Positions 1 through 13,100 of a stretch of DNA of 64,000 nt are shown here, piece by piece. The notes under the pieces were generated by a model. The model was not told where the DNA came from. It worked only from the letters and a program-made list of their open reading frames with translations, and made no database searches. A program made the position numbers and the translations under genes. The DNA comes from Ophioderma brevispina (lineage: Eukaryota; Echinodermata; Ophiuroidea; Amphilepidida; Ophiodermatidae): positions 1 to 64,000 of the forward strand of contig JAMKCH010084926.1 of the NCBI GenBank assembly GCA_023653785.1. The letters are read 5' to 3'. Position 1 is the stretch's first letter. Each line of letters opens with the position of its first letter.

Positions 1-884
1 AGCATACAATACATGCAAACAAGCCTATTTTGTAGACTCAGGTATTTTTCTGTCATCATTCCATAATATCCACAAGCCATGTACCATTTACCTAGTAAAA
101 CTTACAAGCCGGAGGTTCTATATCATGGTGCCTATTCACCAGGATTTACCTTGTTTTACTGCCAAATAAGGACTACTGATCCAAAAACACTAACATTTTC
201 TCTCAAAGGTAAAATGTGACTACTTTGCAAACATTATTGTTCATTAACATTTTCATGATATCAGGCTGCACAGTGACAATTTGACAATTATGATATCTGT
301 GCATAATGGCATCAAATCGCAATTGACAAATTATGACGAGAAAGAAAAAAGGGGTTAATAGTGAGTATGCACCCCTATTGACCCTAGAGTGAACCCTATG
401 ATAAAACGTGAACACCCTATATTGGGTTCGGAGGTTCTTTTGACCAATTCTCATTGCAATTGAACCAGCAGTGCACTAGTGCATTTTGACGCAAGCTACA
501 AACAAGAAAGACAAAGAGGAGGAAGACGGAAAATGAGAAAAGGCAGATATATCATGTGCTTCACTGCATGATATAATCAGGTGGGAATTTTCCAAAGTAT
601 TACAAGACCTTTCAAATAAATTCCAAAAAACAAAAAACGTTAATTTAAAATAAAAACAAGCTCAAAACTTCCACCACACAATATCATAAATAACCAGTCA
701 ATGAGGAAAAGAAAGTAATGCCTTTTCTCATTAGCGGTCGTTGTTATGAGTGGTACACATTTTAAATCCATTATGCTACAAGACAAACCACAAACATTAC
801 TTCGAGACTTTTTAATCTTTCAGTCACAAACCAATATATTCCATCTTCCATTTGACTTTTAAAACCATCCATATAGCAACCTTA
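1..884. other. Intronic sequence, no feature recognised
   Basis: This is the start of the AQR intron downstream of the exon at 886-1100. I searched the minus strand for a Walker A exon and found none. The sequence is AT-rich without a clear repeat or coding signal. Confidence 0.5.
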
Positions 885-885
885 C

Positions 886-1100
886 CAATAGTGAGTCCAG
901 GCTGCATCCCAGCCTTGATAGCTTCTATCTGTGTGGGGGCTAAAGAGAATGCGCTTCTTATTTGGCATGTTATAGGGGATAAGGCCCTTCTATTAGGTAT
1001 CACATGGGGCTCTACAAGCAGTTGTTTTTTCATCTGTTGTAGTCTCCTCCTCCTCCTCATGTTTTCTTTCTTTCCTCCTGAAGTTACTGGAAAGGTTATT
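886..1100 (-). CDS. AQR: AQR exon ending just before the helicase Walker A motif
   Basis: Reads [11 protein letters not shown], an acidic linker, [28 protein letters not shown] and [17 protein letters not shown]. It matches [29 protein letters not shown] and [16 protein letters not shown]. At least three extra bases break the frame (near 990, 975-978 and 935-939), the last two in C runs. The acceptor is CTTACACAG and the donor GTAAGG. The next exon, with GPPGTGKT, is not visible in 1-885 and should lie off the left edge. Confidence 0.93.
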
Positions 1101-4100
1101 CTGTGTAAGTAACAACAATTAAGAAGACATAACCATTTTTAAAATGTAGAAAACAACTTTATATTTCAATTTAAAAGGACAGAATTACTGTACACACAAT
1201 CCAGCAAGCGTGGCCAGTTATCATTACAGTACAAGTGTGTGTGTAAATTGAGGAGTGTGTGAACCATTTAAATTGGTAAATATCTGGTTTGAGCCATGGT
1301 TAATCTTCCTTGTACCTAGTCATAGTGTAGTTTATTGCAGAAGTCTATCTATCTTGCAGCCGCAAGACCAGATGCTGTTCAACATTTGTATATGCAAATG
1401 TCCCGTTCCGTCATTAAGTTGGGGATGTCAGATGAATACTGCTGGATATCTCGTGACATCAATGTAGTTAAAGGGCCGACACCCCTATTTGGGCTGGTAA
1501 CCTCCAACGTGTGACGCCGAGACACTTAAGCCATTCACTGATGACGTGACAGCGAATCGTGCTAGAGCTGGGTGACAGTGGATGAAAGTGGAAGGATATC
1601 TCCATCTATCTGTCTTGGTGTTTGTGCTCATGACAGGAGTGAATTGTTTTGTACTTGCATAAGGAGCCTGGTGTAGGTGCCATCCAGTATATCCTGTAGC
1701 TCTTTCTTCATGGTCAAGCGGCTCAGGGACCCATTATAACAGGATACTCTCTTAAACAAGCTTTGAATAAGGTTACCTTGGGTGAATGGCGAACCAGGAT
1801 TGCCATAAGTGTGAGTTTACTGCAGGCATTCCAAGCTTGTCCTCTGTCTTTATTGCTGTCAGCAACATAGGATCCTAGATATTCAAGTCCTTGACCTCTT
1901 TGAGTTAGAGGATACAGTCTGATAGTGCAGATAGGTTGATGATTGTCTTCCTCCTTGATGCTAATATATAGAGGGTATGCAATACTGTACGTCATGAGCT
2001 ATTAACACCTCTTGCGTAAGACCCACTTATCTACGGATGGGCGAGCAGCGACATGTTGAGTGGGCACAACCTGAGAGTCGGGAGGTGCCTACCACTGCGG
2101 CACTGGCGAAGTGGGAAACCACCAGGGACACGGCACTGTCAGGCAGGTAAAACGGTGTGTCTATTAAAAATTCCAAAAAGTTTGTCGCCTTTATAGTTTT
2201 TAAAATATTGTTTTTTTATTGAAAACAACTCATATTAAGTGAAATTTCACGAAAATTGCCACTTAAATCAGCCACTTAAACTTACATGAGAAATAAAACA
2301 ACGAATAGAATTAGAAACAATCCAAGAAGAAGCCAATTTCAGATAAATTTCATTAAATCTTTTTTTCCGCGGTTTTCATGAAATCATTGTAAAATTTCCC
2401 TCTGGGAAATGTATGTATTAGTTTATGATTATCACATTTATTAATAGTAGCAATAGAACTTCTCAGCCGAAAATACGAATTTTTTACTTTGTGTAAGGGT
2501 GTGCGAATCGTTCCACAATGGACAAGGGCTCCAATACTTGCCGTGCTTTCCGGTATGGAAAATCCCCACGTGACCGCAAGGAAACAAGAACTCTCCCTGA
2601 CATGATGAAAACGTCGTGGAGATTTTTTCCCCACAAAAATGTATGTCTTTTCAGTCAAAGGTGGAATATTTATAGGCCCTACTACTTATTTTTGGGGTTA
2701 TTTTGGTTTTATTGGCCATGCAGTTTGTGTGTTTGTTTCCAATGTTTCCGTTTTGTTTCGACGGCTTCTGCTTGTGAGAGTATAGGCGACGCTCATCTAT
2801 AGAGTACAGCTCATGCTTTATTAAATTTACGTAGTCCTAAGCGGTCTCGGTGACAATTGAATTCACAGTATCTTTACCCTTATTTGGTGTTTCAGGACTC
2901 TTACACGGAATAGGAGGTGTGATTGGTAGTGTCCTTGTTTGAGAATGCGAGAAGCTCTGTTTGTTAAATGGTTGTTTTTCATAGCGTGTTTTCTAATGAT
3001 AACAAAAATCTTATCGGAAAGATTCATTAATTAGCACAAACGAAAATTTAAACCACATTTACTTACCAAACCAGCTCAAGAAGCACAGAGAAATATTCAG
3101 CAAAATTTTTAGGCCTGATACAACCAATCTTGGCAGCCCAACACCCGCAAACAATTTAACTAGTAGTATGACCATGGTATGACTTGACTTTTGTAGGAAT
3201 GAACTGAACATTGCATAAATTGTGAAACACATGGATAGGCCGTGTTACTGTCTAATCCTCACTTTCGGATTTTTTTCTCAGGATGTTTTCTGTGTTTTAT
3301 TTGGGAGAATGGGTAAAGATTGATGTCGCCAATGTCTTTTAGTGAGATATTCGTTCTTTATTGCGGTAAGTAAAAATTCGGGAAAGTTGAAATACTTTGA
3401 CATTGGTCGTGCATGGGTATACATCGTACATTGTAAACACACTGTGGTTGTCCTCCCGATTGCGCACAAGTCGAACGGCATGCACGTACTAGGGATTACG
3501 TCATGCGTTGCTAGGATTAATAGCCTTTTCATCCCTCTAATTCCTGTCTTCTCTTGGCATTTAGATGTGGGCAAACTTTGTCTGCAGCATTTCTCAGTTA
3601 GGTAGATTTTTGTGCATGACATATCAGATGCCGTTGTTAGAGCTAGAGCGTGTGTCCATAATCCAGGTCTTGGAGATCCTGACTTTGTTACCGTCTGTAG
3701 TACGTGGGGTGGATGGGTGAACCCTTGGTTTTCAATAATTCAGACTCAGGATGTAATCAACCACATTACAAAGATATAGGTAAGCAAGAGTATCTCCTTG
3801 GAGTATTCCAGTAGTTGTTAAGAACTCCTTTGTGGGCCCATCCTTGGTCTGCACAAAGCTATAATGGGTTATCATACATGATGACATTGCTTTGACAGTC
3901 ATCTGGGAGGGCAGTAGGTAGTGATTATGCAAGCGATTAAATGTCTGTTGTACCACTGTAAAAGGCCTTGGATAAGTCTACAAACACAATTGAAGCGTTT
4001 CCTCTTTGAAATTTCTCAAACTCTTCTAAGATCCTTCTGAGGGCAAGTTCGGGGGGGGGTTATAGTGGCGATCTGCCTTTGCGAAAACCATTCTGGTTGC

Positions 4101-7100
4101 ATCTGAGAATGGGATCTGTGTGAGTGATTATGTTGAGACGCATTGAGTTGTAGCTCTTAGTAATCTGAGAGTGCTTGTGGTGGGTCGATTAATAATATAT
4201 TTAATTTTCTGAAAAGGCTTTTGTCTTCTGTTGTGTACTTCAATGGCCAATAGATTTTTACCTATCATTTACATAAAACAACAAAGCCGTAAGTAATACC
4301 TCACAAAATAGATAAGCCACCTAATTTGCTGCAATCATTTTCCTATAACAGATCTGTGCAAATCACCTCCAGGTTTTGGGCATCATACTTTGGCTTGAGA
4401 TTATGAAGGGTGTGGGACCCACACAAATAATGAACTCTGGGTATATGGGAAATAACCGAATACATAATAGATACCCATTTTGCAAAATTGTTCTTATGAT
4501 AGGATGAGTTTTTTTAGTATTTATAAACTTTTCCTGAAATGGAGGCCTTGAAGACTTGGGCTTATTTCTGGTGACGTTATAGAATGTTCTGAAAGCCTTC
4601 CTGAGCTGATCTATGCTTAAGGAAGTGTCGTTCCAATTCAAAACCTGCTAGCTGATTGGCCATACTTGATACCAAAAAGTGATAAAAAACCAATATAAAT
4701 ATACACACCATACAATGACACCATCCAAAAAATCACCATCTTGTAAGTGACTCAAAATATGGTGTGATAATAATCAGCAATACATTAAATGTAACAAGGC
4801 CAAACACTTACCAGAATACGGTGTCAGGGGAGGGGTCATTTGGTATAATGTTGGGTAACTATAATCTTTTTTTTTAAAACTTGTAAAAAAATGATGTGGG
4901 AATAAGCCCACAATAGGTTAGAAGTCCCCAAGGCCAAAGAAAAGAACAAAGTTTTCTCTTATATATATATATTTGAGTGATGAGATCAGTCAGACACAAT
5001 CTGCAAATACTTGCAAATAGAGACTCGGTAACATGTTTTTGCTTGTGTGCACATTCTTGTAGTTTCAGATTCAAGGTTAGCAGGATAATTAAAGTTTTTA
5101 AATGGAAAATTTAATTTGATTCATTTTCTCCAAAATCCAAGTATCAAAAAAAGCTAGCTATGTCTTTGATATAATTTGTGGTATTTGAAAATGAAGCAAG
5201 CATGCTGAACGCTGTAAGTACGCGGCAGGTATCTAAAATATGCTGGCCAATTTTTTGCGGAAACTGTAGTGTACAAACTTCATCATTGAGATATCAATTC
5301 AAACTCTGTACGGGTATCATGTGATGGTCTACATTGTTCTGGTCAGCTATATTCTCTCTATTGAAGCATTGACCTACAATCTTAGAAAAATTAGTTTTAA
5401 AAAATCGAACAAATGGTGTATAAAGTTTGAATAGACTTCATAAGATGAAAGACATAGATGACAGACACTCAAGATTTGTTAACTACTACTGGTAATTACT
5501 ACTGGTTTCCCTGACAAGAAATTAAAGTTGAACAATGTCTGAATCTGCAAGTAAGAGACGTATTTATACAACTTTCCTGATAAATATATCAAACTTTTAA
5601 GGCAATCAAAACTGCATTGTAAGCAGTATCATCCATTCATGACACTACATTTGCCCACTATTGCACCCAGAAAGAAAACATCAGGCAAGTTTTTCCTTAC
5701 TTTGAGTAGTGTGCAGCTCCAGGGTCTCCATAGCCAAGAATGATGTAATGTAACCCTCTGGTACAACACAGTTGGTGTTCATAAGATCACGAAAGGGTCT
5801 CCAGAACTGCCTGTATTGAACATGAAATCAAAGGTTGAGGGTATATCTGTATACTGTGTGTTATTAAACTAAAAAATGGCCTCCCTTTTCATCTGATTAC
5901 TTCAGTAATTGGAAAACAACAGCATTGTGATGTGAAGTAACTAATGCAGGAACACATTACAAAATGTCACCTGTACATATCATATAAAACTAGACAAAGT
6001 TAACCTGAGTAACGTAATAATGATATGCTCAGAGTCAAGTTATAGTGATTTTTTAAATACTGAAACCTGAACATCTCTTCAAAATACCATAAACCATTAT
6101 TGCTGCAGGAAGCATGAGGTGGCTGATAGACATATCAGATAGTCGGTTAAAGAAACTGGATGCCAACTGTAGGTCATTACATTAGTTTAAAACACTCGCT
6201 TGGCAGCAAAGTTACTGCAACGAATTTATGCATGGTAAAATATATGCTCCAATGTCAGGGTGAGGGTATACAAGTATACTTCATTGTGCATACATTCCAT
6301 TGTTTAGGCTTACTTGCATGCAGTTCTAATCATCTGGATTTTTAACCTCGAGGTCTACCACTCTTACAGAATCGCTGATTGGCTCATTTCATAACACAAC
6401 ATGATATAAGCTTGTATAGTACCCAGAGGTTAAGGAAACATTTCAGGAACCGAGTCCTCATACAGAGATAAAGTCAAATGAGAGCCAATCCAATCATTTT
6501 GGCTAAAGCCCAAATTGGCCCAAACACAAATTGAAATAGTGAACATAAAAGGAGGCTCTCTGGAGTATTAAAAAAAAGAGTCACTTTTTCCAGACAGTGG
6601 TTCTCGAAAACTGGTCTTGCCCTATCATGGAAGCAAGAGATGAGAAGGAACCAAAACGACCCACTTGACGTTTGAACGATCTATCTGCCGCCCTATAATT
6701 GCATTGTTATTCATTTATCTCAAGTGGCCCTTCCGAGCTTCCGAGGATAATCCTATTCAGATTTCCAGCTCGAGAAAACATTCCTAAGCTGGCGATGACT
6801 GCTGCGATGTAAATACTCAAACATACTCTTCCATGGAAACGATCAAACCACGCCCGGGGGGTTCTTGGTGGCAAAGGCGGGGGACTACCGATAGGGGTAT
6901 TTCACATTAAAAATAATCAAGTTCTAGTCCCACTGGGGTACAAATTCGTTGTGATTGTGACTCGTCAATGATACCAAATAGGAAAAAAATAAACCGAAAA
7001 CATAGCAGCAAAAATAACCCTAAGTGGTTTTTTCTTGCAGTAGCACAGTGACATTTTCATTTGGATATATTGGCTATTTTAAATGTGTGTTTTTTATGGA

Positions 7101-10100
7101 TTGAGAATAGGTCCCGCAGGAGGTATAATGATCTGCAAAATACGTTTTCAATCAATTTTAATGTCATCATAAAATACAGCAAAAAACAATTATGATAAAT
7201 ATATGTAAATAATGCAGTACAATGAAAAGGTAATTGATAATATTAATCAAAATATTTTACTACAAGTAAAGATGCGTATAAATTACATATAAGTGGATTT
7301 CCAAAAGAGGTATATTAAAGGGATAATCTGAGTGGAAATATATTTAAAATAGCACAGTAAGGATTTATATTACTGATGTACTGTTAGGTGTATATTTTCA
7401 CTGAAAAACTAGTTAATTCACCAAAGCTGGTCCAATTAGGGCCCGGGTATATTTTAACTGAATTTATTGGTCCCGTACAGGGGTCACTTTCAAACAATGG
7501 AAAGAGCATGGGTGGCCCAACGAAAATCAGACGCCCCCTCCCCCCGAGTCAAACCGTTAAAATTTAGTTAAACTTTCATCCTTGAATGTCACACCTGGGG
7601 CAGCATGGGCAGTAAGAACTAACGCCTAACGATGTACATTAACTTCTTATTAACGAAAAACACCAACAAATACACACGGAGACAGCAGGAACATGTGTAA
7701 TATGCAAAAGACTTTTACAATTTTACGTCGGACAAGAATGTTTTCAAATATTCATAAAGTCAACTGATTGGCTCGCATTACATCGATTGCGGCAGAGGGA
7801 TTATGGTCAAAGGGTGGTTTTTGAATCCATTCCTTTTGGCGGGTGAATGGATTAAACAGATTAAAATCGATTGTGGATGTCGTTTGGTTCCTTTTCTTTT
7901 CTTCCATGCCTCATCGCAATCAGCAAATGCTTTAACATTTAAACACGTACCACTTCAGAATGCCCTTTAATCCACCCACATAAACTTTGATCCCAATATG
8001 TGTACACCTCATAAGGGCTTGATTGTGGCAGAAAAAACGATTTGATAGATTTTCAAAGAATGCCCTTTATTCGGTCACACAACCTTGACCCCAATTGGAG
8101 TACAACACATATGAATCTACCAAGTTTGGTGATCGATAGCGGTGAATTTGTGCGAACAACTATTGTTCTTTTAAAAAGCCTAACTAAAGCTACTAAAACT
8201 GTAGCCAAAATGACAGAATGCCCCTTTAATCCATCCACATAACCTTAAACCCCAATCTGGGTACACCTCATATATGCCTTGGGTCAGTGCTTATACTGAC
8301 CAAGTTTGGTAATCGTAGCATTTGATTTGTGGCAGAAAAACAAATTGGTCTAAAACTGTAGTGAAAATAGCAGAATGCCCCTTTAATCCACCCCCAAACC
8401 TTTGACCCCAGTCTGTGTATATCTCATATGGGCCTTGGGTCAGTGCATTCCCAAGTTTGGTGATCGTAGCATTTGATTTGTGGCAGAAAAAACGAATGGA
8501 TAGATTTTCTAAGAAAGCTCCTTTATTTGGCCCACATGACCTCTCACCCCAATCGGAGTACACCACCTACGAACCTTGGGCCAGTGGTGGTTCTGGTCAG
8601 GTTTGGCTGCAATTGGCCCAAGTGTTTGGGCAGGAGATAACAAATTCTAAAACTAACCAAAATGACCGGACATACACACATACATACACATACAGAAATA
8701 GTGATTTCTTAGTCTTGCTCTGTAATCTTTTGCTGGGCCAACATTTTTGATAACATTACCTTGAAATTATTCTCCTTCGGTTTTCTTCTCATCATGATGT
8801 TGAATGTCTCATAGACATCCTCAGATCCTTTAGCTGTCTTTTCCATATCCTGTTGGTACTGGTTAGGATCAAGCCAGATGCGGTAGGTCCTGGTATCTCC
8901 TGGCAACTCTGGTTTGGGTTCTGGCCCTGATGTACAAAATGCAAATTCATAAGCAATACACTTATAACAAATAATGACAGTCAGTGTGTCTTTGAAGTTA
9001 TCAATCAATGTAACCTTTTGAAAGTTATCACATACTGCAATTTCACATTGAAAATTGGTGCTACTGACAGCAATAATTGTCAATATGATCAATATTAAAT
9101 TTGAAAAAATGCCGACATTTATATAGTGCCTTTCACAATGTAACAAAGTGCTTTACATTTATTCCGCTGCCACTAGAATGTCAACTGCCTTACAAATGCC
9201 CAAGGCATACTCATACCTTTGAGCAGCGCTCAATGGACAATATTCCTAACAGCTCCCCATTTAGCACCTGGTGGAGAGAGGCAAGCGAGGTAAAGTGCCT
9301 TCCCCAAGTGCACAACACATTGGCCTCAGCGGGACTTGAACCCAGGGCCTTTGGGTCATGGACCACATGTGCCCTCTGTAGTAGAGTACTACATTGAAGT
9401 AGGTACTTGACAAATAAACCTCAAATTTGGAACCTTGCTCTCATATCTATTCTTTCATACAAATGATCCCTTAAAATATGAAAGGTGATGATTCTTAAAA
9501 GTATTTCACCAGTTCTTCAAACAAATGATCTTGGCAGTCTTATGATTAAACAAGATACATTTGATGAAGTCAAATTTAATGATGACATATAATTTTTGAT
9601 CATTAAGTTTTTAATAGAAAAGAGTATTGAATTGGGATAGGTATCAAAATGTTAACTAATAGCTATATCATGTAGAATGCAGAGAATGTATCTCTTGTAC
9701 ATCTCTACTCAGATCGTTCCCATTATATGCCAGATTGCATCTTTGGGCTTTTGAGAGACACTATCATTGATCTGCCAAAACGAGTGCAAAATTTTGGAAA
9801 TTTACATGAATAGCTTAAATGTGAGTGATAAGGTCAGTAGAATTCTTATGAGGGATAAGTCAGTAGAATTCTTATAAGTTTATTTTTTCCCAACTCGAAT
9901 TTGTCAGAAAAGGCAGAACACAGCAGTTTTCAAAGATATGAATCTCTAATTATGTGTAGTAATAAGTGTCCGCAAGACAGTAATGACTAAAATTGCTGAT
10001 TTTGCCATTATTAGCGATTTTGGTTCTTATCCACTGGGTCGGGTATGTTAAGATACCTACACTTGTTACCAACGTTGAAATGCAAAAATCTGATTTTTGA

Positions 10101-13100
10101 TGATTTTTTTATTTTCTGATATAGCAAATCACTGATAGTGCCTTTAAAAATCGGAAAGACAAGTCTATAGCGAAAGGATGCATATATGTGTACAATGCAT
10201 ATATTAGCTAACAAAATATGAGATGTATCATTTTGTTCATCAACAAAAATGTGGGTGGCTGGGATTCTTCAGTAGTCGAATGCAATTATATCTGCCTAGT
10301 TCATCTAAATGCAAGCTGGAGTCTGCCTTACCTTCCTCAATAACCCTTCCTTCTTCATCCAGCATTCCTTCTATCTCACATCCCCTGACATACACCAAGC
10401 CAACCTGCTCTATGAAATGTTGCTTGTGGTCATAGCGAGTACCAATCTTCTTGGTAGGATGCACAGTCACAAGAATCTACATCATGCTTACGAAGTGCTG
10501 TTGGAAAAAAAATAATCACAATGCAGCAAGAATCCTTATGAAAGGTCAGACCATGCACCCCTCCAAGATATTCAGGAACGCACAAGTTGCACTGAATAAA
10601 TTGTTTGACATTATCAGCTAGAGAAATTTTCACTTATCCAATACCTATGAGTGAAGAAGTAAGTCAATGGCGAGCTAAAGAATGGTCTACCACAAGGGGA
10701 GCATGCTTGCCCTTCTCCTGTTTTTAACATCTATACCAACAACCAAACTAGGATTGCAGGACCTGCCGTTTTATCTATGCTGACAACCTTGGAATTAGTG
10801 CACAAGATGCATACTTCACAGTTGTTGAAGAGAGACTCTCCAAAGTTTTGGATGAACTCACTCCTTACTATGAAGGAAAACCACCTACGTGCAAATCCTC
10901 CAAGACACAGGTGTGTGCTTTTCATCTACGCAAAAAAAAAAAACCCCCCGTGAAGACCAAACATCCAGCTTAATGTCACCTGTGTTCTGTACACCCCTGG
11001 AGCACTGTGATAACCCTGCTACCTAGGAGTTACCTTGGACCGCACTCTCTCTTATAACACCCACATCAAGAAGACGAGTAAAGTATGTTCACGCAAAATA
11101 TCTTGAACAAACTCACTGGCACAAGATGGGGGTGCTCGCCCACATACCCTAAGATCGACGGCACTTGCCCTGTGCTAACTCATGTGCAGAGTAATGCTTG
11201 CCCTGTATGGGAAAGATCAACCCAATGCAATAAGCTTGATTCAGCATTAATGCCTCCTGCCGGCTTATCACAGGATGTCTTCGTCCAACACCAACGGAGA
11301 ACTTATACATCCTAGAAGGTATTGCTCCACCAGACACATCCGTCGTAGTGTAACGAGCATGCAAGAGCGTAGCTGCCAAGTATCTAAATGTGAGCACCCT
11401 ATGTCTGGACAGAGACCTGCTGCCAACCGCCTTAAATCCAGAGAGAGAATTTCTTAAAAACAAGTCCCACCTCTTGAATCATTCTCAAACTACGGATATA
11501 TAATAGAGTCGCATTGTGGAAAGACTTGCTGTCAACCAAGTAACATCTATTGGTCTTGTACTGGTGAGCATCTTCCACCTGAGCTGACTCCTCATGGGCT
11601 GAATGGCGATGTCTCAACAGATTGAGACCCAGAACTGGCCGGTCTAAAGTTTCCTTGCAGAATTGGGGCTACCCTGGAGCAGATCAAGACACTAGCTGTG
11701 AATGTGGGAATACACCACAGACTATGAACATCTCTTGGTCTGCCCACTGTTGGAGCAACAATGCACAAATAAGGACCTTGCAGAATTCAGTGAAGCAGCC
11801 AACGTTGTATCCATCTCTGGCTGGATCACATTTCAGAATCACTGTGTTTGGACACGATAAAGAAGAAGAATACATTATTGACTGGCAGTGTCATCTGCTG
11901 ATTGCTTTGTTTTATAATGCTTAATTTTGTTTAAATTCAAGATTTTTTTTTCTATTTAAAAATGCTTTTAATCATTTCTGGCGCAGATGTTGTCTTATTG
12001 TCTTGCACAATAATCATAAAAAAATCAGATTTTTGTTTATATTACTCTGTACCCCTGGGTCCATGTTCAGAGGAAAACTCAAGTATTCCTCTGTTCTTAC
12101 ATATGACTTGTAGGTTGTTAAACAAATATATCACCTTGAGCTCAGATTTAAATATGGGCGAGACAGAACAAGGGCACATATTTTTTTTGTTTTTGACAAG
12201 TTGCACAAACGGGTGTGCCAAATTTTTGCATTATTGCTGTTTGACTGGGTTCAATGACAAGTCACACTGTTATTTGCACATGTGGAAGCTACAGATGCAC
12301 CAACTTTTGTATATTTTGCAGTGTTTGGTTATATGTGCTAGTTGCACAATGGCGCTGAACCATGAACCATGGGATTGCTACTAATGATTAATGCTAATGC
12401 ATCAAATGGGTTGCAAACCAACACTGTCAAAATGAGAGTATCTCAAATTAAATGTGCATTTCGTGATTCCTAGCCCCTTCTGTTTATTAATTGTACAATT
12501 TATCCTTGAGAAAAGCCTATCACAACTTTTTAGCTGATCCCGAACTTCCTGCAGTTTTGTGTTATGAGCAAATGCTCGTTTTTCCCCACGGTCCCATAGG
12601 CCACTGTGCATAAATTTCTGTCCGTTTACGGACAGAAATACATAATTGCGAATTACTTACAAACACGGCCGAATCTGCAAACGTAAGATTTGGCACCCAA
12701 ACATGATTACTAATGTTAACGGTTCGGGTGTTATAAAAATCTCAACCTTTTAGGGAAATCGGGGGGGGGGACGAGGCTGTGGATCACGAAAGCCCCTTTA
12801 ATTACCCAATCATACTTATTGATACACATTCTGAGTTTTTTACTGTTGTAAACAATTCTTCCCTCATTTTCACTCAGTGGAATTGAGTTCTTAATTACAT
12901 ACTAGTTTTAGTTTTTTAAAATGAACAATTAAAAAATTGATCTTACACTGCCATCTTTCCTTGATCTTGAGGTCGAGGATTTAAGTGTCAAGTCACATCA
13001 GCCCTCACACTAGCAGGGTGATTTTCACCAATGTTTGGCTTGGCAACCTGCAAAAATAAAAGAATAGTTAAATTCAAGGTGTACACACCGATACGTCACA

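Noticed and set aside
3278..3622. Minus-strand ORF of 114 residues overlapping a plus-strand ORF
   Set aside because: No family recognised. Both frames are open over the same stretch, which points to chance, and it lies in the sequence splitting the LINE.
8291..8750. ORFs on both strands over the 8-kb repeat
   Set aside because: They follow the repeat monomers and share translated copies of the same module. The plus-strand ORF runs to within 10 bp of the AQR exon edge on the other strand and is not coding.
9325..9400. Possible minus-strand tRNA gene with a good B box
   Set aside because: The acceptor stem does not close and the sequence continues into a SINE-like body.
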